Positions 34,793-45,112 of a stretch of DNA of 64,000 nt are shown here, one piece after another. The stretch is from Candidatus Margulisiibacteriota bacterium (GTDB taxonomy: Bacteria; Margulisbacteria; WOR-1; O2-12-FULL-45-9; XYB2-FULL-48-7), in the NCBI GenBank assembly GCA_025453605.1, contig JALOPZ010000002.1, positions 258,631 through 322,630 on the forward strand. The letters are read 5' to 3'. The stretch's first letter is position 1. Each line of letters opens with the position of its first letter. The notes beneath the pieces are model-generated. The model saw nothing but the letters and a program-made list of their open reading frames with translations. It ran no database searches and had not been told where the DNA came from. The position numbers and the translations under genes were made by a program.

Positions 34793-35952
34793 TGGATATA
34801 GAATTAGGCAAGGCCAAAAAGACCCGGCGGGCATACGGGTTTGACGAGATCGCCCTTTGCCCCTCGATCATCACTATCAATCCGGAGGATACCGACATTT
34901 CGGTGACGATCGGCGGCCGTAAGTTCGAAGTGCCGATCATCGCCTCGGCGATGGACGGCGTTGTCAACCCGCGCCTGGCGGCGGAAATGAGCCGTCTGGG
35001 CGGCCTGGGGGTGCTCAATTTACAGGGGGTCTGGTTCCGCTACGAGGATGCCGACAAGGTCCTGGCGCAGATCTCCTCGGTCCCCAAAGAAGAATATGTC
35101 CCACTCATGCAGAAGCTTTACCTGGAACCGATCAAAAAGGAGCTGGTCGCCAGGCGGATCAAAGAGATCAAAGCGGCCGGCGGGATCGCCGCCGTCTCCT
35201 CCATTCCCCAGGAGGCGCTGGAGCTCGGTCCGATCGCCCGCGACGCCGGCGCCGACATCTTTGTCGTCCAGTCGACCGTCCTCTCGACCAAGCACCGGTC
35301 CAAGACCTCGCAGGTCCTCGATCTGAAAAAGTTCTGCGCCGAGATGAAGATCCCGGTCATGGTCGGCAACTGCGTCACCTACGAGGTCGCCCTGACGCTG
35401 ATGGGGACCGGCGTCGCCGCCGTGCTGGTCGGCATCGGGCCGGGCGCCGCCTGCACCTCGCGCGGCGTCCTCGGCGTCGGCATCCCGATGGCGACGGCGA
35501 TCTCCGACTGCGCCGCCGCCCGCGACTCCTATTTCAAAGAGAATAAGATCTACGTCCCGATCATCGCCGACGGCGGGATGGTCGTCGGCGGCGACATCTG
35601 CAAAGCGATCGCCTGTGGGGCCGACGCGGTGATGATCGGCTCGCCGATCGCCAAGGCAAGCGAAGCCCCCGGCAAAGGTTTCCACTGGGGGATGGCGACA
35701 CCCTCCCCGACCCTGCCGCGCGGCTCGCGCATCAAGGTCGGCACGATCGGTTCGCTCAAGGAGATCATTCACGGCCCGGCCCGCTTTGACGACGGCTCGA
35801 TGAACTTTGTCGGCGCCCTCCGGACGTCGATGGGGACGCTCGGCGCCGCGACGATCCAGGAGATGCAGCAGGTTGAAGTGGTGATTGCCCCGTCGATCCT
35901 GACCGAAGGAAAGGTGTACCAGAAGGCGCAGTCCCTGGGTATGTATAAGTAA
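34792..35952 (+). CDS. guaB3: GuaB3-type IMP dehydrogenase (no CBS domains)
   Basis: A 386-residue (beta/alpha)8 IMPDH-family protein, about 100 residues shorter than classical GuaB because the CBS pair is missing. [17 protein letters not shown] opens the barrel, and [17 protein letters not shown] contains the catalytic Cys (residue 221). [16 protein letters not shown] and [12 protein letters not shown] bind the phosphate. This layout is known as GuaB3 in cyanobacteria and actinobacteria. Expected reaction: NAD-dependent oxidation of IMP to XMP. The loss of CBS domains predicts different nucleotide control. The immediately following guaA overlaps by one base (TAATG), giving a complete IMP-to-GMP unit. 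Confidence 0.9.
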   Translation: MDIELGKAKKTRRAYGFDEIALCPSIITINPEDTDISVTIGGRKFEVPIIASAMDGVVNPRLAAEMSRLGGLGVLNLQGVWFRYEDADKVLAQISSVPKEEYVPLMQKLYLEPIKKELVARRIKEIKAAGGIAAVSSIPQEALELGPIARDAGADIFVVQSTVLSTKHRSKTSQVLDLKKFCAEMKIPVMVGNCVTYEVALTLMGTGVAAVLVGIGPGAACTSRGVLGVGIPMATAISDCAAARDSYFKENKIYVPIIADGGMVVGGDICKAIACGADAVMIGSPIAKASEAPGKGFHWGMATPSPTLPRGSRIKVGTIGSLKEIIHGPARFDDGSMNFVGALRTSMGTLGAATIQEMQQVEVVIAPSILTEGKVYQKAQSLGMYK

Positions 35953-37505
35953 TGGCCAAGCACGACCTGATCGTCGTCCTCGATTTCGGCGCACAGTATT
36001 CGATGCTGATCGCCCGGCGGGTCAGGGAGTGCAATGTCTACTGCGAAGTTTACCCCCACGATATCCCCGTTGAAGAGCTGAAGAAGCGGAACGTCAAAGG
36101 GGTGATCGTCTCCGGCGGCCCCGCCTCCGTCTATGAGCAAGACGCGCCCAAGGCCGACCCAAAACTCTGGACCTCCGGTATTCCGGTCCTCGGCATCTGC
36201 TACGGGATGCAGTTGCTGGCCAAAGAGCTCGGCGGCGAGGTCAAGCCGGGGAACAAGCGGGAATACGGCAAGGCCGACCTCTTAATTGACGATCAATCGA
36301 ACATCTTTGCCGGGCTCGACAGCCAGCTGCAATGCTGGATGAGCCATGGCGACACGGTCGTCGGTCTTCCGGCCGGCTTTAAGCAGCTGGCCCACACCGA
36401 TAACACCAAATATGCCGCGGCCGGCGATCCGGCCAAAAAGATCTACGGCGTCCAGTTCCACCCCGAGGTTGTCCATACGCCCAAAGGGATCGAGATCATC
36501 AAGAACTTCGCCTATATCATCTGCGGCTGCCAGCCGACCTGGACCACCGCCAACTTTATCGAAGAGCAGGTCAGGGAGATCAGGGCAAAGGTCGGGAAAG
36601 ACAAAGTGCTCCTTGCCCTTTCCGGCGGGGTCGATTCGACCACCGTAGCCGCGCTGATCCACAAGGCGATCGGCGACCAGCTTGTCTGCATGTTCATCGA
36701 CCAGGGTTTTATGCGCAAGAACGAAGCGAAAAAGATCGACGACCTCTTCGTCAACCGTTTCAAGGTCAATTTTCTCAATATTAACGCGGCAGCGCTCTTC
36801 TTTGAGAAACTAAAAGGGGTGGTCGACCCGGAGCAGAAGCGGAAGATCATCGGCGAGAATTTTATCCGGACGTTCGAGGTCGAAGCGAAAAAGCTGGGCC
36901 AGATCCCCTGGTTGGCCCAGGGGACCCTCTACCCCGACGTGATCGAGAGCGCGGTGCCGGGGACGACGACCGGCAAGGTCGCCAAAAAGATCAAGACCCA
37001 CCACAATGTCGGCGGTTTGCCGGAAAAGATGGGCTTTAAGCTGATCGAACCGCTCCGGTTGTTGTTCAAAGACGAGGTGCGCGTCCTGGGACGGGATCTC
37101 GGCATCCCGGACGACATCGTCAACCGCCAGCCCTTCCCCGGACCGGGTCTGGCGATCCGGATCATCGGCGAAGTGACGGAAGAAAGGGTTAAAATTCTCC
37201 AGCAAGTCGATGACATCGTCGTCTCCGAGATCAAGGATGCCGGCTATTACCGGAAGGTCTGGCAGTCGTTCGCCGTCCTCCTGCCGATCCGGACGGTCGG
37301 CGTGATGGGTGATAAGCGGACTTACCTGAACACGATCGCGATCCGGGCGGTCACTTCGCTCGACGCGATGACAGCCGACTGGGCGCGCCTGCCATATGAA
37401 TTATTGGAAAAGATCAGCAACCGGATAGTTAATGAAACCCCCGAGGTCAACCGCGTCGTCTACGACATCTCCAGCAAGCCCCCCTCCACGATCGAGTGGG
37501 AATAA
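35952..37505 (+). CDS. guaA: GMP synthase (glutamine-hydrolysing)
   Basis: A 517-residue two-domain enzyme. The N-terminal amidotransferase has [12 protein letters not shown] with the nucleophilic Cys and [11 protein letters not shown] with the catalytic His-Glu. The synthetase domain has the ATP loop [16 protein letters not shown] at about 218-233, and the C-terminal dimerisation domain starts near [13 protein letters not shown]. It converts XMP to GMP. It is the last gene of the guaB3 operon and ends 4 nt from the convergent GH16 gene, with no terminator visible between them. Confidence 0.97.
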   Translation: MAKHDLIVVLDFGAQYSMLIARRVRECNVYCEVYPHDIPVEELKKRNVKGVIVSGGPASVYEQDAPKADPKLWTSGIPVLGICYGMQLLAKELGGEVKPGNKREYGKADLLIDDQSNIFAGLDSQLQCWMSHGDTVVGLPAGFKQLAHTDNTKYAAAGDPAKKIYGVQFHPEVVHTPKGIEIIKNFAYIICGCQPTWTTANFIEEQVREIRAKVGKDKVLLALSGGVDSTTVAALIHKAIGDQLVCMFIDQGFMRKNEAKKIDDLFVNRFKVNFLNINAAALFFEKLKGVVDPEQKRKIIGENFIRTFEVEAKKLGQIPWLAQGTLYPDVIESAVPGTTTGKVAKKIKTHHNVGGLPEKMGFKLIEPLRLLFKDEVRVLGRDLGIPDDIVNRQPFPGPGLAIRIIGEVTEERVKILQQVDDIVVSEIKDAGYYRKVWQSFAVLLPIRTVGVMGDKRTYLNTIAIRAVTSLDAMTADWARLPYELLEKISNRIVNETPEVNRVVYDISSKPPSTIEWE

Positions 37506-37509
37506 GCGC

Positions 37510-38748
37510 CTACTTGATCTGAGCGACGGTAAAAGAGGTATTTACTTCGCCCAGCGATTCGCGGCTGGCATTGTAAGCCCGAAGGATGACCGGAATAGTG
37601 ACCTTATTGCCGCACGGTTTTCCGAGGCAACCTTTGTGACCGGACCAGACGTTGCCGGTGAATTTATAACTCCCCGGCCCGGTCCAGGCATTTTCCCCCT
37701 GTGCGTGTTCCCGGTCGGTTCGGAAGAAAAGCTTGATCGACGAAGTGCTGGCGGGTGCTACCTTGAGCTGGAAATTGACCGAGACCGGGATATCTCCGGA
37801 CGAATGGTTGCCCCGGTTGACGCCGGTTAAACTCGCAGTTAACTTGCCGCTCGGGGCCGCCGACGGCGGCGTTGTCGGCGCGACCGGAGCAACCACCTGT
37901 TCACTCTGACCGCATTTGTCCAGGGTCGTATATTTTACCCAGTCGATCTTGGCCTGGGTACCGTTCTCCTTATAAACGCTGCCCAGCCAGCCGGTTACCT
38001 CTTCCGTGCCGGTCCAGAGGTTCAGCATGATCTTGCCTGGTTTGGATGGAATATCATTGGTGTAGGTCTTGACCGCCTGGCCGTCGACAAAATAAGTGAG
38101 CTTGTTCGGTTCCCAGCGATAACCGTAATTATGATATGACTGGGTTGGATCGAACGGGAGCTGGTATTGATGGTCCTGCTCCGGACGATCGTAATGCTTG
38201 CCGTTAGTGTGGTAGGCGAACTGGACCAGTCCTTTCTTCTTGCCGAGGAATTCAATGTCAACTTCATGGTGCCCCTCTTTGCCGAAAGTCCCGGTATAAT
38301 TGAAAAGCGAACCAGCCATTACGCCCGTACCCTGGCCAGGGATCATTCGAGCTTCATAACAGCCGTAACCATAGCGATCGTCTAATGTTCGGTATTCTCC
38401 GGAAGCATAAGGATACTGGCCGCTGTTCTTGTTCAGCTCAATGATCATTATCCCGTTGCGAAAAGTGATGTTGTCCGCCTGCCAGGTGCTGGAAAAAACG
38501 CCTTTGTTCGGCCAGTTGGCGATTTCCCAATTGGCCTGATCGTGTCCATTCATGTTCTGGATCAGCAAAGCCGGTCCGGTTATTAGTGCTTTCTGGTCAG
38601 TTTTTGACGGTTCAGCTGGTGCCGGCGGGGACGATGGAATTAGGGAAGCGGCAGGCTGATCGGTTTCGTCTGCCTTATGGACAGAGCTTTTTCCTTTGCA
38701 ACTAAGAGCGGTAATGGCTAGTAAGCCTAAAAAGAGCGGTCCGATCAT
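37510..38748 (-). CDS. secreted GH16 family beta-glucanase lipoprotein
   Basis: A 412-residue protein. The N-terminus is a lipoprotein signal with lipobox ALSC (Cys17), then a Pro/Ser-rich linker to about residue 60. The GH16 catalytic domain (about 62-290) has the nucleophile/acid motif HEVDIEF (Glu162, Asp164, Glu166) and YGYGCYEARM, typical of lichenase-like enzymes. After a Pro-rich spacer, an Ig-like C-terminal domain (about 305-412) contains one Cys pair (HKGCLGKPCG). It would cut beta-1,3/1,4-glucan or a related polymer outside the cell. AGGAG lies about 10 nt before the ATG. Confidence 0.9.
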   Translation of the reverse strand: MIGPLFLGLLAITALSCKGKSSVHKADETDQPAASLIPSSPPAPAEPSKTDQKALITGPALLIQNMNGHDQANWEIANWPNKGVFSSTWQADNITFRNGIMIIELNKNSGQYPYASGEYRTLDDRYGYGCYEARMIPGQGTGVMAGSLFNYTGTFGKEGHHEVDIEFLGKKKGLVQFAYHTNGKHYDRPEQDHQYQLPFDPTQSYHNYGYRWEPNKLTYFVDGQAVKTYTNDIPSKPGKIMLNLWTGTEEVTGWLGSVYKENGTQAKIDWVKYTTLDKCGQSEQVVAPVAPTTPPSAAPSGKLTASLTGVNRGNHSSGDIPVSVNFQLKVAPASTSSIKLFFRTDREHAQGENAWTGPGSYKFTGNVWSGHKGCLGKPCGNKVTIPVILRAYNASRESLGEVNTSFTVAQIK

Positions 38749-38954
38749 ATCTTGCTTTCTCCTGTTCTGGTCATTCCTTACATTATTTAATCGATATTTA
38801 AGCAGTAAAATTTCACTATGTTACACTTTGGGGAGTAAATTCTGGCTATGTGGCAACGAGAATAGAATACCTAACGCGTGAATAATAGTCGAATTGCGTA
38901 GCCAATACGGTCAAGAACGTCTAGCATAAGATCAAGAGCTGGGGATAAACCTTA
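38749..38954. other. intergenic region between the GH16 gene and mltG
   Basis: 206 nt, visibly AT-richer than the flanks. It holds the GH16 ribosome site (AGGAG) but no clear promoter, tRNA or terminator. Several stop codons in all frames exclude a hidden gene of useful length. Confidence 0.4.
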
Positions 38955-39944
38955 CTACTTAATTCTGCTTCTGGCCTTCTGATGCCCGGCCCAATCAATG
39001 GAAAAGGTGTGGCTGCCGTCCTTGTTGGCGACAAAAAAGTAATAATTCGTTTTGGCCGGATAAACCGCCGCTTTGATCGAATCAAGCCCCGGATTGCAGA
39101 TCGGCCCCGGCGGGAGCCCTTTCCGTTTATATGTATTGTAAGGGGAATTGACCGACAACTGGTCGTAAAAGACCCGCTTGCTCGGCCGCTCCAGCGCGTA
39201 TTTGACGGTCGGATCGGCGGCGAGCGGCATCCCCTTGGCCAAACGGTTATGGAAGACCGAAGAGATGAGCGGCCGCTCGGCCGGCTTTTGCGCTTCCTTT
39301 TCGATGATCGAGGCGAGGGTTAAAACTTCGTGCAGGGTCATCTTGGTATCTTGCTTCGCCCGCCGCCAGAACGGCAGCACGACCTGATCGAACCGATCGA
39401 CCATCACCAGCGCCATCGTCTCGGCCGGAGTGTTGAGGTAGAACTGATAGGTATCGGGGAATAAGTAACCCTCCAGCGATTCGGAGGGGACAAATTTAAA
39501 GATATGCCAGTATTTTTCCCGTAATTTGGCGGTGATCCCCTCCTGGACCAGCCCCTGGAACGGCCGCCAGCTTTTAAATCCTCCCTTTTGCAGCAAGAGC
39601 CCCATTTTGTAGATCGACGTCCCCTCCGGCAAGGTGATCGCCTGAACGGGGAGCGGGACCGTTTCGTTGATCACCAGGCGGGTGATGAGGCGCGGCAGCG
39701 GATCGGAGGGGGAAAAATCATATTCACCGGCCTTGAGCCGAGCGGACAATTTGCAGAACCTGACGAACAACCGGAAGGCGGTGTATCGCGGCAGGATCCC
39801 TTGCTGCCGGAGTGTCCGCTCGATCGCCCGGACCGAACTGCCGGCGGGAATGATGACCCGGCGGACAGAAAGATCGAACGGGTTAGCCGGCCAGATCATG
39901 ATGATAAAGAGGATGACCAGCAGCCAGACCGGCTTATCCTTCAT
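38955..39944 (-). CDS. mltG: endolytic transglycosylase MltG (YceG-like)
   Basis: A 329-residue protein with one N-terminal membrane helix (about 5-22), a LysM-like domain (RVIIPAGSSVRAIERTLRQQGI) and the YceG core. LEGYLFPDTYQFYL contains the conserved catalytic Glu, and ASIIEKEAQKPAERPLISSVFHNRLAKGMPL and PYNTYKRKGLPPGPICNPG are diagnostic. MltG cuts nascent glycan strands and may end peptidoglycan polymerisation. It overlaps the ruvX stop by 4 nt, an arrangement (ruvX next to mltG) seen in many bacteria. Confidence 0.95.
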   Translation of the reverse strand: MKDKPVWLLVILFIIMIWPANPFDLSVRRVIIPAGSSVRAIERTLRQQGILPRYTAFRLFVRFCKLSARLKAGEYDFSPSDPLPRLITRLVINETVPLPVQAITLPEGTSIYKMGLLLQKGGFKSWRPFQGLVQEGITAKLREKYWHIFKFVPSESLEGYLFPDTYQFYLNTPAETMALVMVDRFDQVVLPFWRRAKQDTKMTLHEVLTLASIIEKEAQKPAERPLISSVFHNRLAKGMPLAADPTVKYALERPSKRVFYDQLSVNSPYNTYKRKGLPPGPICNPGLDSIKAAVYPAKTNYYFFVANKDGSHTFSIDWAGHQKARSRIK

Positions 39945-40348
39945 TTCTTTCTCCGGTCAAGATAGTCTTGCAGAATATGGGCGGCGGCTGAGCGGTCGAT
40001 GACCTGTCGCCGTTTCTGCCGGGAGAGGCCCGCTTCGATCAGCGTCCGTTCGGCCGCGGCGGTGGTCAGGCGCTCGTCGTAGGTGGTCACCGGCACGGTC
40101 AAAGTCTGCTGCAATTGAGCGACAAAGGCCTGAACCTTGTCCGCGGCCGGACCAAGTTCGCCGGACAATCGTTTGGGCAGACCGACGACGATCTCGTCGA
40201 TCCGGTCGTATTTGGCGAGCAGGGCCTGAAGTTGGGGAATCGCCTGGTCGGTATCGAGCGTGGCCACCGGTTGGGCGATCAGACCGAGCGGGTCGGAAAC
40301 GGCGACGCCGATCCGTTTGCTCCCGTAATCGAGCGCCACGATCCTCAT
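39941..40348 (-). CDS. ruvX: Holliday junction resolvase-like protein RuvX (YqgF)
   Basis: 135 residues, normal length. RIVALDYGSKRIGVAVSDPLG opens the RNase H-like fold with the first catalytic Asp, EIVVGLPKRLSGELGPAADKV carries the Glu-containing region, and VTTYDERLTTAAAERTL supplies the DERLTT signature. Assigned roles in the family are 16S rRNA 5'-end maturation and Holliday-junction-like cleavage. It overlaps both alaS and mltG by 4 nt in a tightly coupled operon. Confidence 0.95.
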   Translation of the reverse strand: MRIVALDYGSKRIGVAVSDPLGLIAQPVATLDTDQAIPQLQALLAKYDRIDEIVVGLPKRLSGELGPAADKVQAFVAQLQQTLTVPVTTYDERLTTAAAERTLIEAGLSRQKRRQVIDRSAAAHILQDYLDRRKK

Positions 40349-43017
40349 GAGAGAGCTTGTTTAATGGCGGTCAGCCCCGCTTCGATCTTGGCCGGATCGC
40401 CTCCCCCGCCCTCAGCCTTGGTCTCTTTCCCCCCGCCCCGGCCGCCGGTCACGGCGTTGAAGGTTTCCGCCAGCTTTTTGGCCGTTAGCCCCGCTTGCGC
40501 CAGCTGGTCGGTCACGGTGATCAGATAGATCGGTCGCGCCCCGGTGGAAACCAGAATGATCGCCGTCGCTTTCCCCCATCCCCTGACCTTATCGGCCACG
40601 GCCCGGAGCTGATCCATGGAGTAGCCGGAGAGGGTTCGCAGGTAAATCACCTCATCGGTCTCGGTTATCGCCGCGGTGGCCTGCTTGGTCTTGAGCTCGG
40701 CGATCGTCCGCTCCGCCTTGGCGATCCGCTCCTGCAGCCAGTCGACCCGGCCGCGCAGGTGTTCAAGGAACTTGTCGACGTTGACCGAATCGTGGTTGTC
40801 TACGCATTTACCGAGCCGCTCCAGCTCAGTGAACTCGATCTCAAAGATGTTGCTGCCGAGCGATTTTTGGCCGCTCAACTCTTCCTGTTCCCGTTCCAGA
40901 GCCCGATAGCGGCTGAGCTGGGCCTCGACCTGGTCGCGGAGCGACTTGGCCTGGAAAATGATGTGCACTTTGGCTGCCGGACCGGCGACCGCTTCCAGTC
41001 GGCGGACGCCGGAGCCGAGCGCGCTCTCCGACATGATCTTGAAAAAAACAATGTCGGCGGTGTTCTTAACGTGGGTCCCGCCGCAGAGCTCCAGGCTGTA
41101 ATCGCCGATCTTCAGCACCCGGACCGTCTCCCCGTACTTTTCGCCGAAGAGCGCCATGGCGCCGAGGGCGACCGCCTCCTGATAGCTCTTTTTCAAGACC
41201 TCGACTTTTAACTTTTCCGCGATCTTCTGGTTGACCAGCCGTTCGATCTGTTCCAGTTCAGCCGCTTTAACGGCATGAAAGTGATTGAAGTCAAAACGGA
41301 GCTTATCCGGCCCGACGTAGGAACCGGCCTGTTTGACATGATCACCGAGCGTTTCCCGCAGCGCTTTGTGCAGGAGATGGGTGGCGGTGTGATGGGCCTG
41401 GATGGCAGCCCGCTTGGCCGCATCGATCGTCGCTTTTAATTTCTGATCCTTCTTCAGGCCGTCGATATTTTCCAATTCGTGCAGGACGACCCCTTTGGGG
41501 GAAACCAGGGTGTTGACCACTCTGACCTCGTGTTTATCCCAGGCCAGCAGGCCGGTATCGCCGACTTGCCCGCCGCTTTCGCCGTAGAAAGGGGTCTTAT
41601 CGAGCACGACCAGTTTTTGTGCGGGAAAGAGCGCCTGGACCTTCCCTTCGTCGGTCGTTTTTTCGTAACCGGAAAAATTGGTTTGATTAAGCTGAGCCAG
41701 ATCGAGGGCGGCCAGATCGGCTTTCTTGTCGCTGATCCCGGTCTGCCGGGCCCGCTCGCGCTGGGCCGCCATCTCCCGTTCAAAGCCGGCCAGATCGACC
41801 GGGATATTCTGTTCTTTGGCCAGCTCGACGGTCAATTCGATCGGGAACCCGTAAGTGTCGTGCAATTTAAAAGCGGCGCCGCCATCGATCGTCCGGCGAG
41901 CGGCGAGTTCAGTGAACCATTTCAGGCCCGCCTCCAGGGTGGCCAGGAAAGCGTCTTCTTCTTCCCTGATCGTCTGCCGGATGACCGCGGCCTTGGTCTT
42001 GAGATCGGGATAAACGTCGCCGAGGCCGGCGATCACGCCGTCGGCCAGTCCCTGCAGGAACGGCTTATCGATCCCCAGCTTCCGGCCGTGCGAGACTGCC
42101 CGTCGGATCAGGCGGCGGAGAACGTAGCCGCGGCCGCCGTTGCTCGGATAAACGCCGTCGGCGATCAGTTGGGTGATCGCCCGGCTGTGGTCGGCGATGA
42201 TCCGGACCGAGGCGGGACCGCTGTTCTTGGCCAGGGTCTCGACCTGCTTGATCAGCGGGCGGAAGAGATCGGTCTCAAAATTATCGGCCACTCCCTGCAG
42301 GACCGAGGCGATCCGCTCCAGCCCCATGCCGGTGTCGATCCCCTTCTGCTTGAGCGGCAGCAGTTCCCCCTGCTCGTTCCGGTTGTACTGGATAAAGACC
42401 AGGTTCCAGATCTCCAGCCAGCGGTCGCAGTCGCAGCCGGGGGCGCAGTCGGGCTTACCGCAGCCGCGCTCCGAACCGGTGTCGTAATAGATCTCCGAAC
42501 AGGGGCCGCACGGGCCGGTCGGGCCGGCCGACCAGAAATTGTTATCTTCGCCGAGCCGGAAGATGATCTCTTTGGGGAGACCGATATCCTGGTGCCAGAG
42601 GTCAAAGGCTTCATCGTCTTTTTCAAAAACGGCGATGCGCAGCCGGGGGATCGGCACTTTCAGCTCCTTGGTCAGCAGTTCCCAGGCGAACTGGATCGCT
42701 TCTTTTTTAAAATAGTCGCCGAAGGAGAAATTCCCGAGCATTTCGAAAAAGGTGTGGTGCCGCGGCGTCTGGCCGACCCGCTCCACGTCGATCATCCGGA
42801 TGCATTTCTGCGCGGTCGTGACCCGCTTGAAGCGCGGTTTTTCCTGGCCGAGGAAGATCGGCTTGAACGGGAGCATACCGGCCAGGGTCAGCAGGACGGT
42901 CGGGTCGGACGGGACCAGCGAGGCGCTGGGGAGCCGCTGGTGGCCTTTGGCCTCGAAGAACTTAAGAAAGCGTTCTCTTATCTCGCCCGCCGAGAGGCGG
43001 GTTTCAGCGCTTTGCAT
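40345..43017 (-). CDS. alaS: alanyl-tRNA synthetase
   Basis: An 890-residue class II synthetase of full length. The catalytic core starts with RERFLKFFEAKGHQRLPSASL; TFFEMLGNFSFGDYFKKEAI and GMGLERIASVLQG form the active site. The editing domain has HTATHLLHKALRETLGDHVKQAGS with its HxxxH and the CGGTHV zinc ligands. A coiled-coil and C-Ala domain follow. It charges tRNA-Ala and clears mischarged Ser/Gly. It overlaps tmk by 14 nt and ruvX by 4 nt. Confidence 0.97.
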   Translation of the reverse strand: MQSAETRLSAGEIRERFLKFFEAKGHQRLPSASLVPSDPTVLLTLAGMLPFKPIFLGQEKPRFKRVTTAQKCIRMIDVERVGQTPRHHTFFEMLGNFSFGDYFKKEAIQFAWELLTKELKVPIPRLRIAVFEKDDEAFDLWHQDIGLPKEIIFRLGEDNNFWSAGPTGPCGPCSEIYYDTGSERGCGKPDCAPGCDCDRWLEIWNLVFIQYNRNEQGELLPLKQKGIDTGMGLERIASVLQGVADNFETDLFRPLIKQVETLAKNSGPASVRIIADHSRAITQLIADGVYPSNGGRGYVLRRLIRRAVSHGRKLGIDKPFLQGLADGVIAGLGDVYPDLKTKAAVIRQTIREEEDAFLATLEAGLKWFTELAARRTIDGGAAFKLHDTYGFPIELTVELAKEQNIPVDLAGFEREMAAQRERARQTGISDKKADLAALDLAQLNQTNFSGYEKTTDEGKVQALFPAQKLVVLDKTPFYGESGGQVGDTGLLAWDKHEVRVVNTLVSPKGVVLHELENIDGLKKDQKLKATIDAAKRAAIQAHHTATHLLHKALRETLGDHVKQAGSYVGPDKLRFDFNHFHAVKAAELEQIERLVNQKIAEKLKVEVLKKSYQEAVALGAMALFGEKYGETVRVLKIGDYSLELCGGTHVKNTADIVFFKIMSESALGSGVRRLEAVAGPAAKVHIIFQAKSLRDQVEAQLSRYRALEREQEELSGQKSLGSNIFEIEFTELERLGKCVDNHDSVNVDKFLEHLRGRVDWLQERIAKAERTIAELKTKQATAAITETDEVIYLRTLSGYSMDQLRAVADKVRGWGKATAIILVSTGARPIYLITVTDQLAQAGLTAKKLAETFNAVTGGRGGGKETKAEGGGGDPAKIEAGLTAIKQALS

Positions 43018-43612
43018 CGACGATCTCCCTGATCAGGCTCTGGACCTGGTCGATATCTTTGTCGTCGGTCTCGATGACCTTGACCCGCTCCGGCTCGGCG
43101 GCGGCGATCGCCAGGTAGCGGGCGCGCACGCGCCGGTGAAAATCGACGACCTCCTGCTCAAAACGGTCGGCCTGGCGGTTGCGGGTCGCCCGTTTCAGGC
43201 CGATCTCCGGCGAGACGTCGAGGAGAATGGTCAGGTCGGGGAGCGTCCCCTTGGAGGAGACCATGTTGAGATAGCGGACCAGGTCTTCCGGCAGGCGGCG
43301 GCCGCCGATCTGGTAGGCGATCGTCGAATCGATAAAACGGTCGGAGATGACCGTCTTCCCCTCTTTTAAGGCCGGCAGGATGATCTTGCTGACGTGTTCG
43401 GAGCGATCGGCGGCAAAAAGGTAGATCTCGGTCGTGTCGTCAAGCACGCTGGTCCGGTCCAGGAGCAGATCACGCAGCGCTTTACCGACCTGCGTGCCGC
43501 CCGGTTCGCGGGTCAGCAGGACGCGCTCCCCCTTCCCTTCAAGATAGCTCTTGAGGCGGGTCGAGTGGGTCGATTTGCCGCAACCTTCGGGCCCTTCAAA
43601 AGTGATGAACAT
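43004..43612 (-). CDS. tmk: thymidylate kinase
   Basis: A 202-residue P-loop kinase. FITFEGPEGCGKSTHSTRL contains the P-loop, REPGGTQVGKALRDLLL is the DRx/Glu-containing signature, VISDRFIDSTIAYQ binds dTMP, and TILLDVSPEIGLKRATRN covers the lid. It phosphorylates dTMP to dTDP. It begins 3 nt downstream of the LptD-like gene stop and overlaps alaS at the other end. Confidence 0.96.
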   Translation of the reverse strand: MFITFEGPEGCGKSTHSTRLKSYLEGKGERVLLTREPGGTQVGKALRDLLLDRTSVLDDTTEIYLFAADRSEHVSKIILPALKEGKTVISDRFIDSTIAYQIGGRRLPEDLVRYLNMVSSKGTLPDLTILLDVSPEIGLKRATRNRQADRFEQEVVDFHRRVRARYLAIAAAEPERVKVIETDDKDIDQVQSLIREIVDAKR

Positions 43613-43615
43613 GGT

Positions 43616-45112
43616 TTATTGCGCTGCCAGACTGAACGACAGCAGGAACTCTCCTCTCATTGAGCGATAGGTCGCTTCCAGATCGTAACAATGCAGGCGG
43701 AAAAGCAAAGAATAGTCTATATCCTCCGGCGACCAGTTGTCAAGAAAGTAGGACGCGTGGACCTTGCCGCCGGTCTCGCCGGTCCGGAACATAACGGTCG
43801 ACTGCAGCCGGTCGGCCGCGCGGAAACGGTAGAGCTCGTAATTGAACGGGCTGGTCCCGTCGACCGTCAGGTAATGATAATAGGCGCCGGAGAGCGACAG
43901 ATCGGGGGTGAATCGTTTGGTGATATCGAGCGCCAGCTGTGGTTTGACCCAGCGGGTCCCGTTGCCGTAATAGGTGGCGTTAAGCAGGAGCGACGGGGTG
44001 ACGAAACCGACCGGGAACTCCTGGAAGTCGCCGTATAAACGGAGATCGTATCCGCCGGCGGTGGTCCTGATCCCACCGTCTTCCGCGATCAGCCCCCCTT
44101 TCAGCTCCAGGTCATACTTGGCTTCCTTGCGGAGGAGTTCGCCCCGGCGGGTCCGCAGCGTCAGGCCGGGAGTAAAACTGACATGCTGGTAGTTAAGCCG
44201 CTCCCGGAACGACAGCTCGGTTTCCAGCTCGAACTGGCGGTACTTGGGGAGCGGAAAAAGTTCGAGCAGCGGTCCGCTCTGCTCGCTGACCGTGCCGCCA
44301 AAGAGCCAGTAATGGGTCAAGCCGCCAAAAAAGCCGTCCTTGGCATTGGCGTATAACCGGAGATTGCCGGTGTGCTGGTCGTTGACGATATAATTGGCCT
44401 GCGCGCCGCCGCCGAGCCCTTTATTGGCCGCGTAGCTCAAGGTGTAAGTGCCGGACAGTTCTCGGCGCAGGTGCCAGGCAAGCGTCTCGCTGATGTACGA
44501 GCCGTATTCCGGATCGCTGCCGATCGCCGGGAACGGCGGCAGGTTCTTTTGGGCGCGGGTGGAGGCGTTGAAATCGTAGATATAGGTCGGCATCGGGACA
44601 ACGGGGATCCCGTCCAGCCAGAAATATCCCCAGTAAGCGACCAGCCAGCCGTATTGCGGATACAGCAGAATATCGGCGGCGGTGACGCGGTAATGCGGGT
44701 GGTCAAGGTCGCAGGTGGTGAAGTTGGCCCCGCGGACGCGCAATTCGTCAGCCGCCAGATCGATCCGGCTGCCGGCCAGTCTGACGTTCTGATAATGGAA
44801 GTCGGTGCCGGTCGCCACCCCTTCTCGCGAGACCAGGCGGTAGTCGAGCGTTTGGCCCTCGAACGTGATCCCGTTAAAAATGAGGCGGAAGCCGCGGTCA
44901 GCGTAGAAAGTTTCCGCGGAGGTGTTATAGATAACGTGGTCGCCGGTCAGGACGATATCCTGATAGACCGCTTCGACCGAACCGGAGGCCTCGATCCGGT
45001 ATTTGGCTTTTTCCACGTTGACCGTGTCGGCGTTGATGGTCAGTTCCTTGAGGAGGGAAAAGGCCGGCAGAACGAGGGCGAGGAGAAAAAGCCCGCTAAG
45101 CGACCTCTTCAT
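43616..45112 (-). CDS. LptD/OstA-like outer membrane protein, short
   Basis: 498 residues, against about 750 or more for proteobacterial LptD. An N-terminal signal peptide (KRSLSGLFLLALVLPAFS) is followed by an OstA-like jellyroll with repeated ADTVNVEKAKYRIEASGSVEAVYQDIVLTGDHV-type strands (about 28-130; quoted in pieces: ADTVNVEK, EASGSVEAVY, LTGDHVIY). A beta-barrel-like region with alternating aromatic residues fills the C-terminal half. The GIPVVPMPTYIYD motif is characteristic of the LptD family. Role: insertion of lipopolysaccharide or a comparable lipid at the outer membrane. The short barrel implies fewer strands or a reduced periplasmic part. It overlaps dnaB by 17 nt. Confidence 0.82.
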   Translation of the reverse strand: MKRSLSGLFLLALVLPAFSLLKELTINADTVNVEKAKYRIEASGSVEAVYQDIVLTGDHVIYNTSAETFYADRGFRLIFNGITFEGQTLDYRLVSREGVATGTDFHYQNVRLAGSRIDLAADELRVRGANFTTCDLDHPHYRVTAADILLYPQYGWLVAYWGYFWLDGIPVVPMPTYIYDFNASTRAQKNLPPFPAIGSDPEYGSYISETLAWHLRRELSGTYTLSYAANKGLGGGAQANYIVNDQHTGNLRLYANAKDGFFGGLTHYWLFGGTVSEQSGPLLELFPLPKYRQFELETELSFRERLNYQHVSFTPGLTLRTRRGELLRKEAKYDLELKGGLIAEDGGIRTTAGGYDLRLYGDFQEFPVGFVTPSLLLNATYYGNGTRWVKPQLALDITKRFTPDLSLSGAYYHYLTVDGTSPFNYELYRFRAADRLQSTVMFRTGETGGKVHASYFLDNWSPEDIDYSLLFRLHCYDLEATYRSMRGEFLLSFSLAAQ

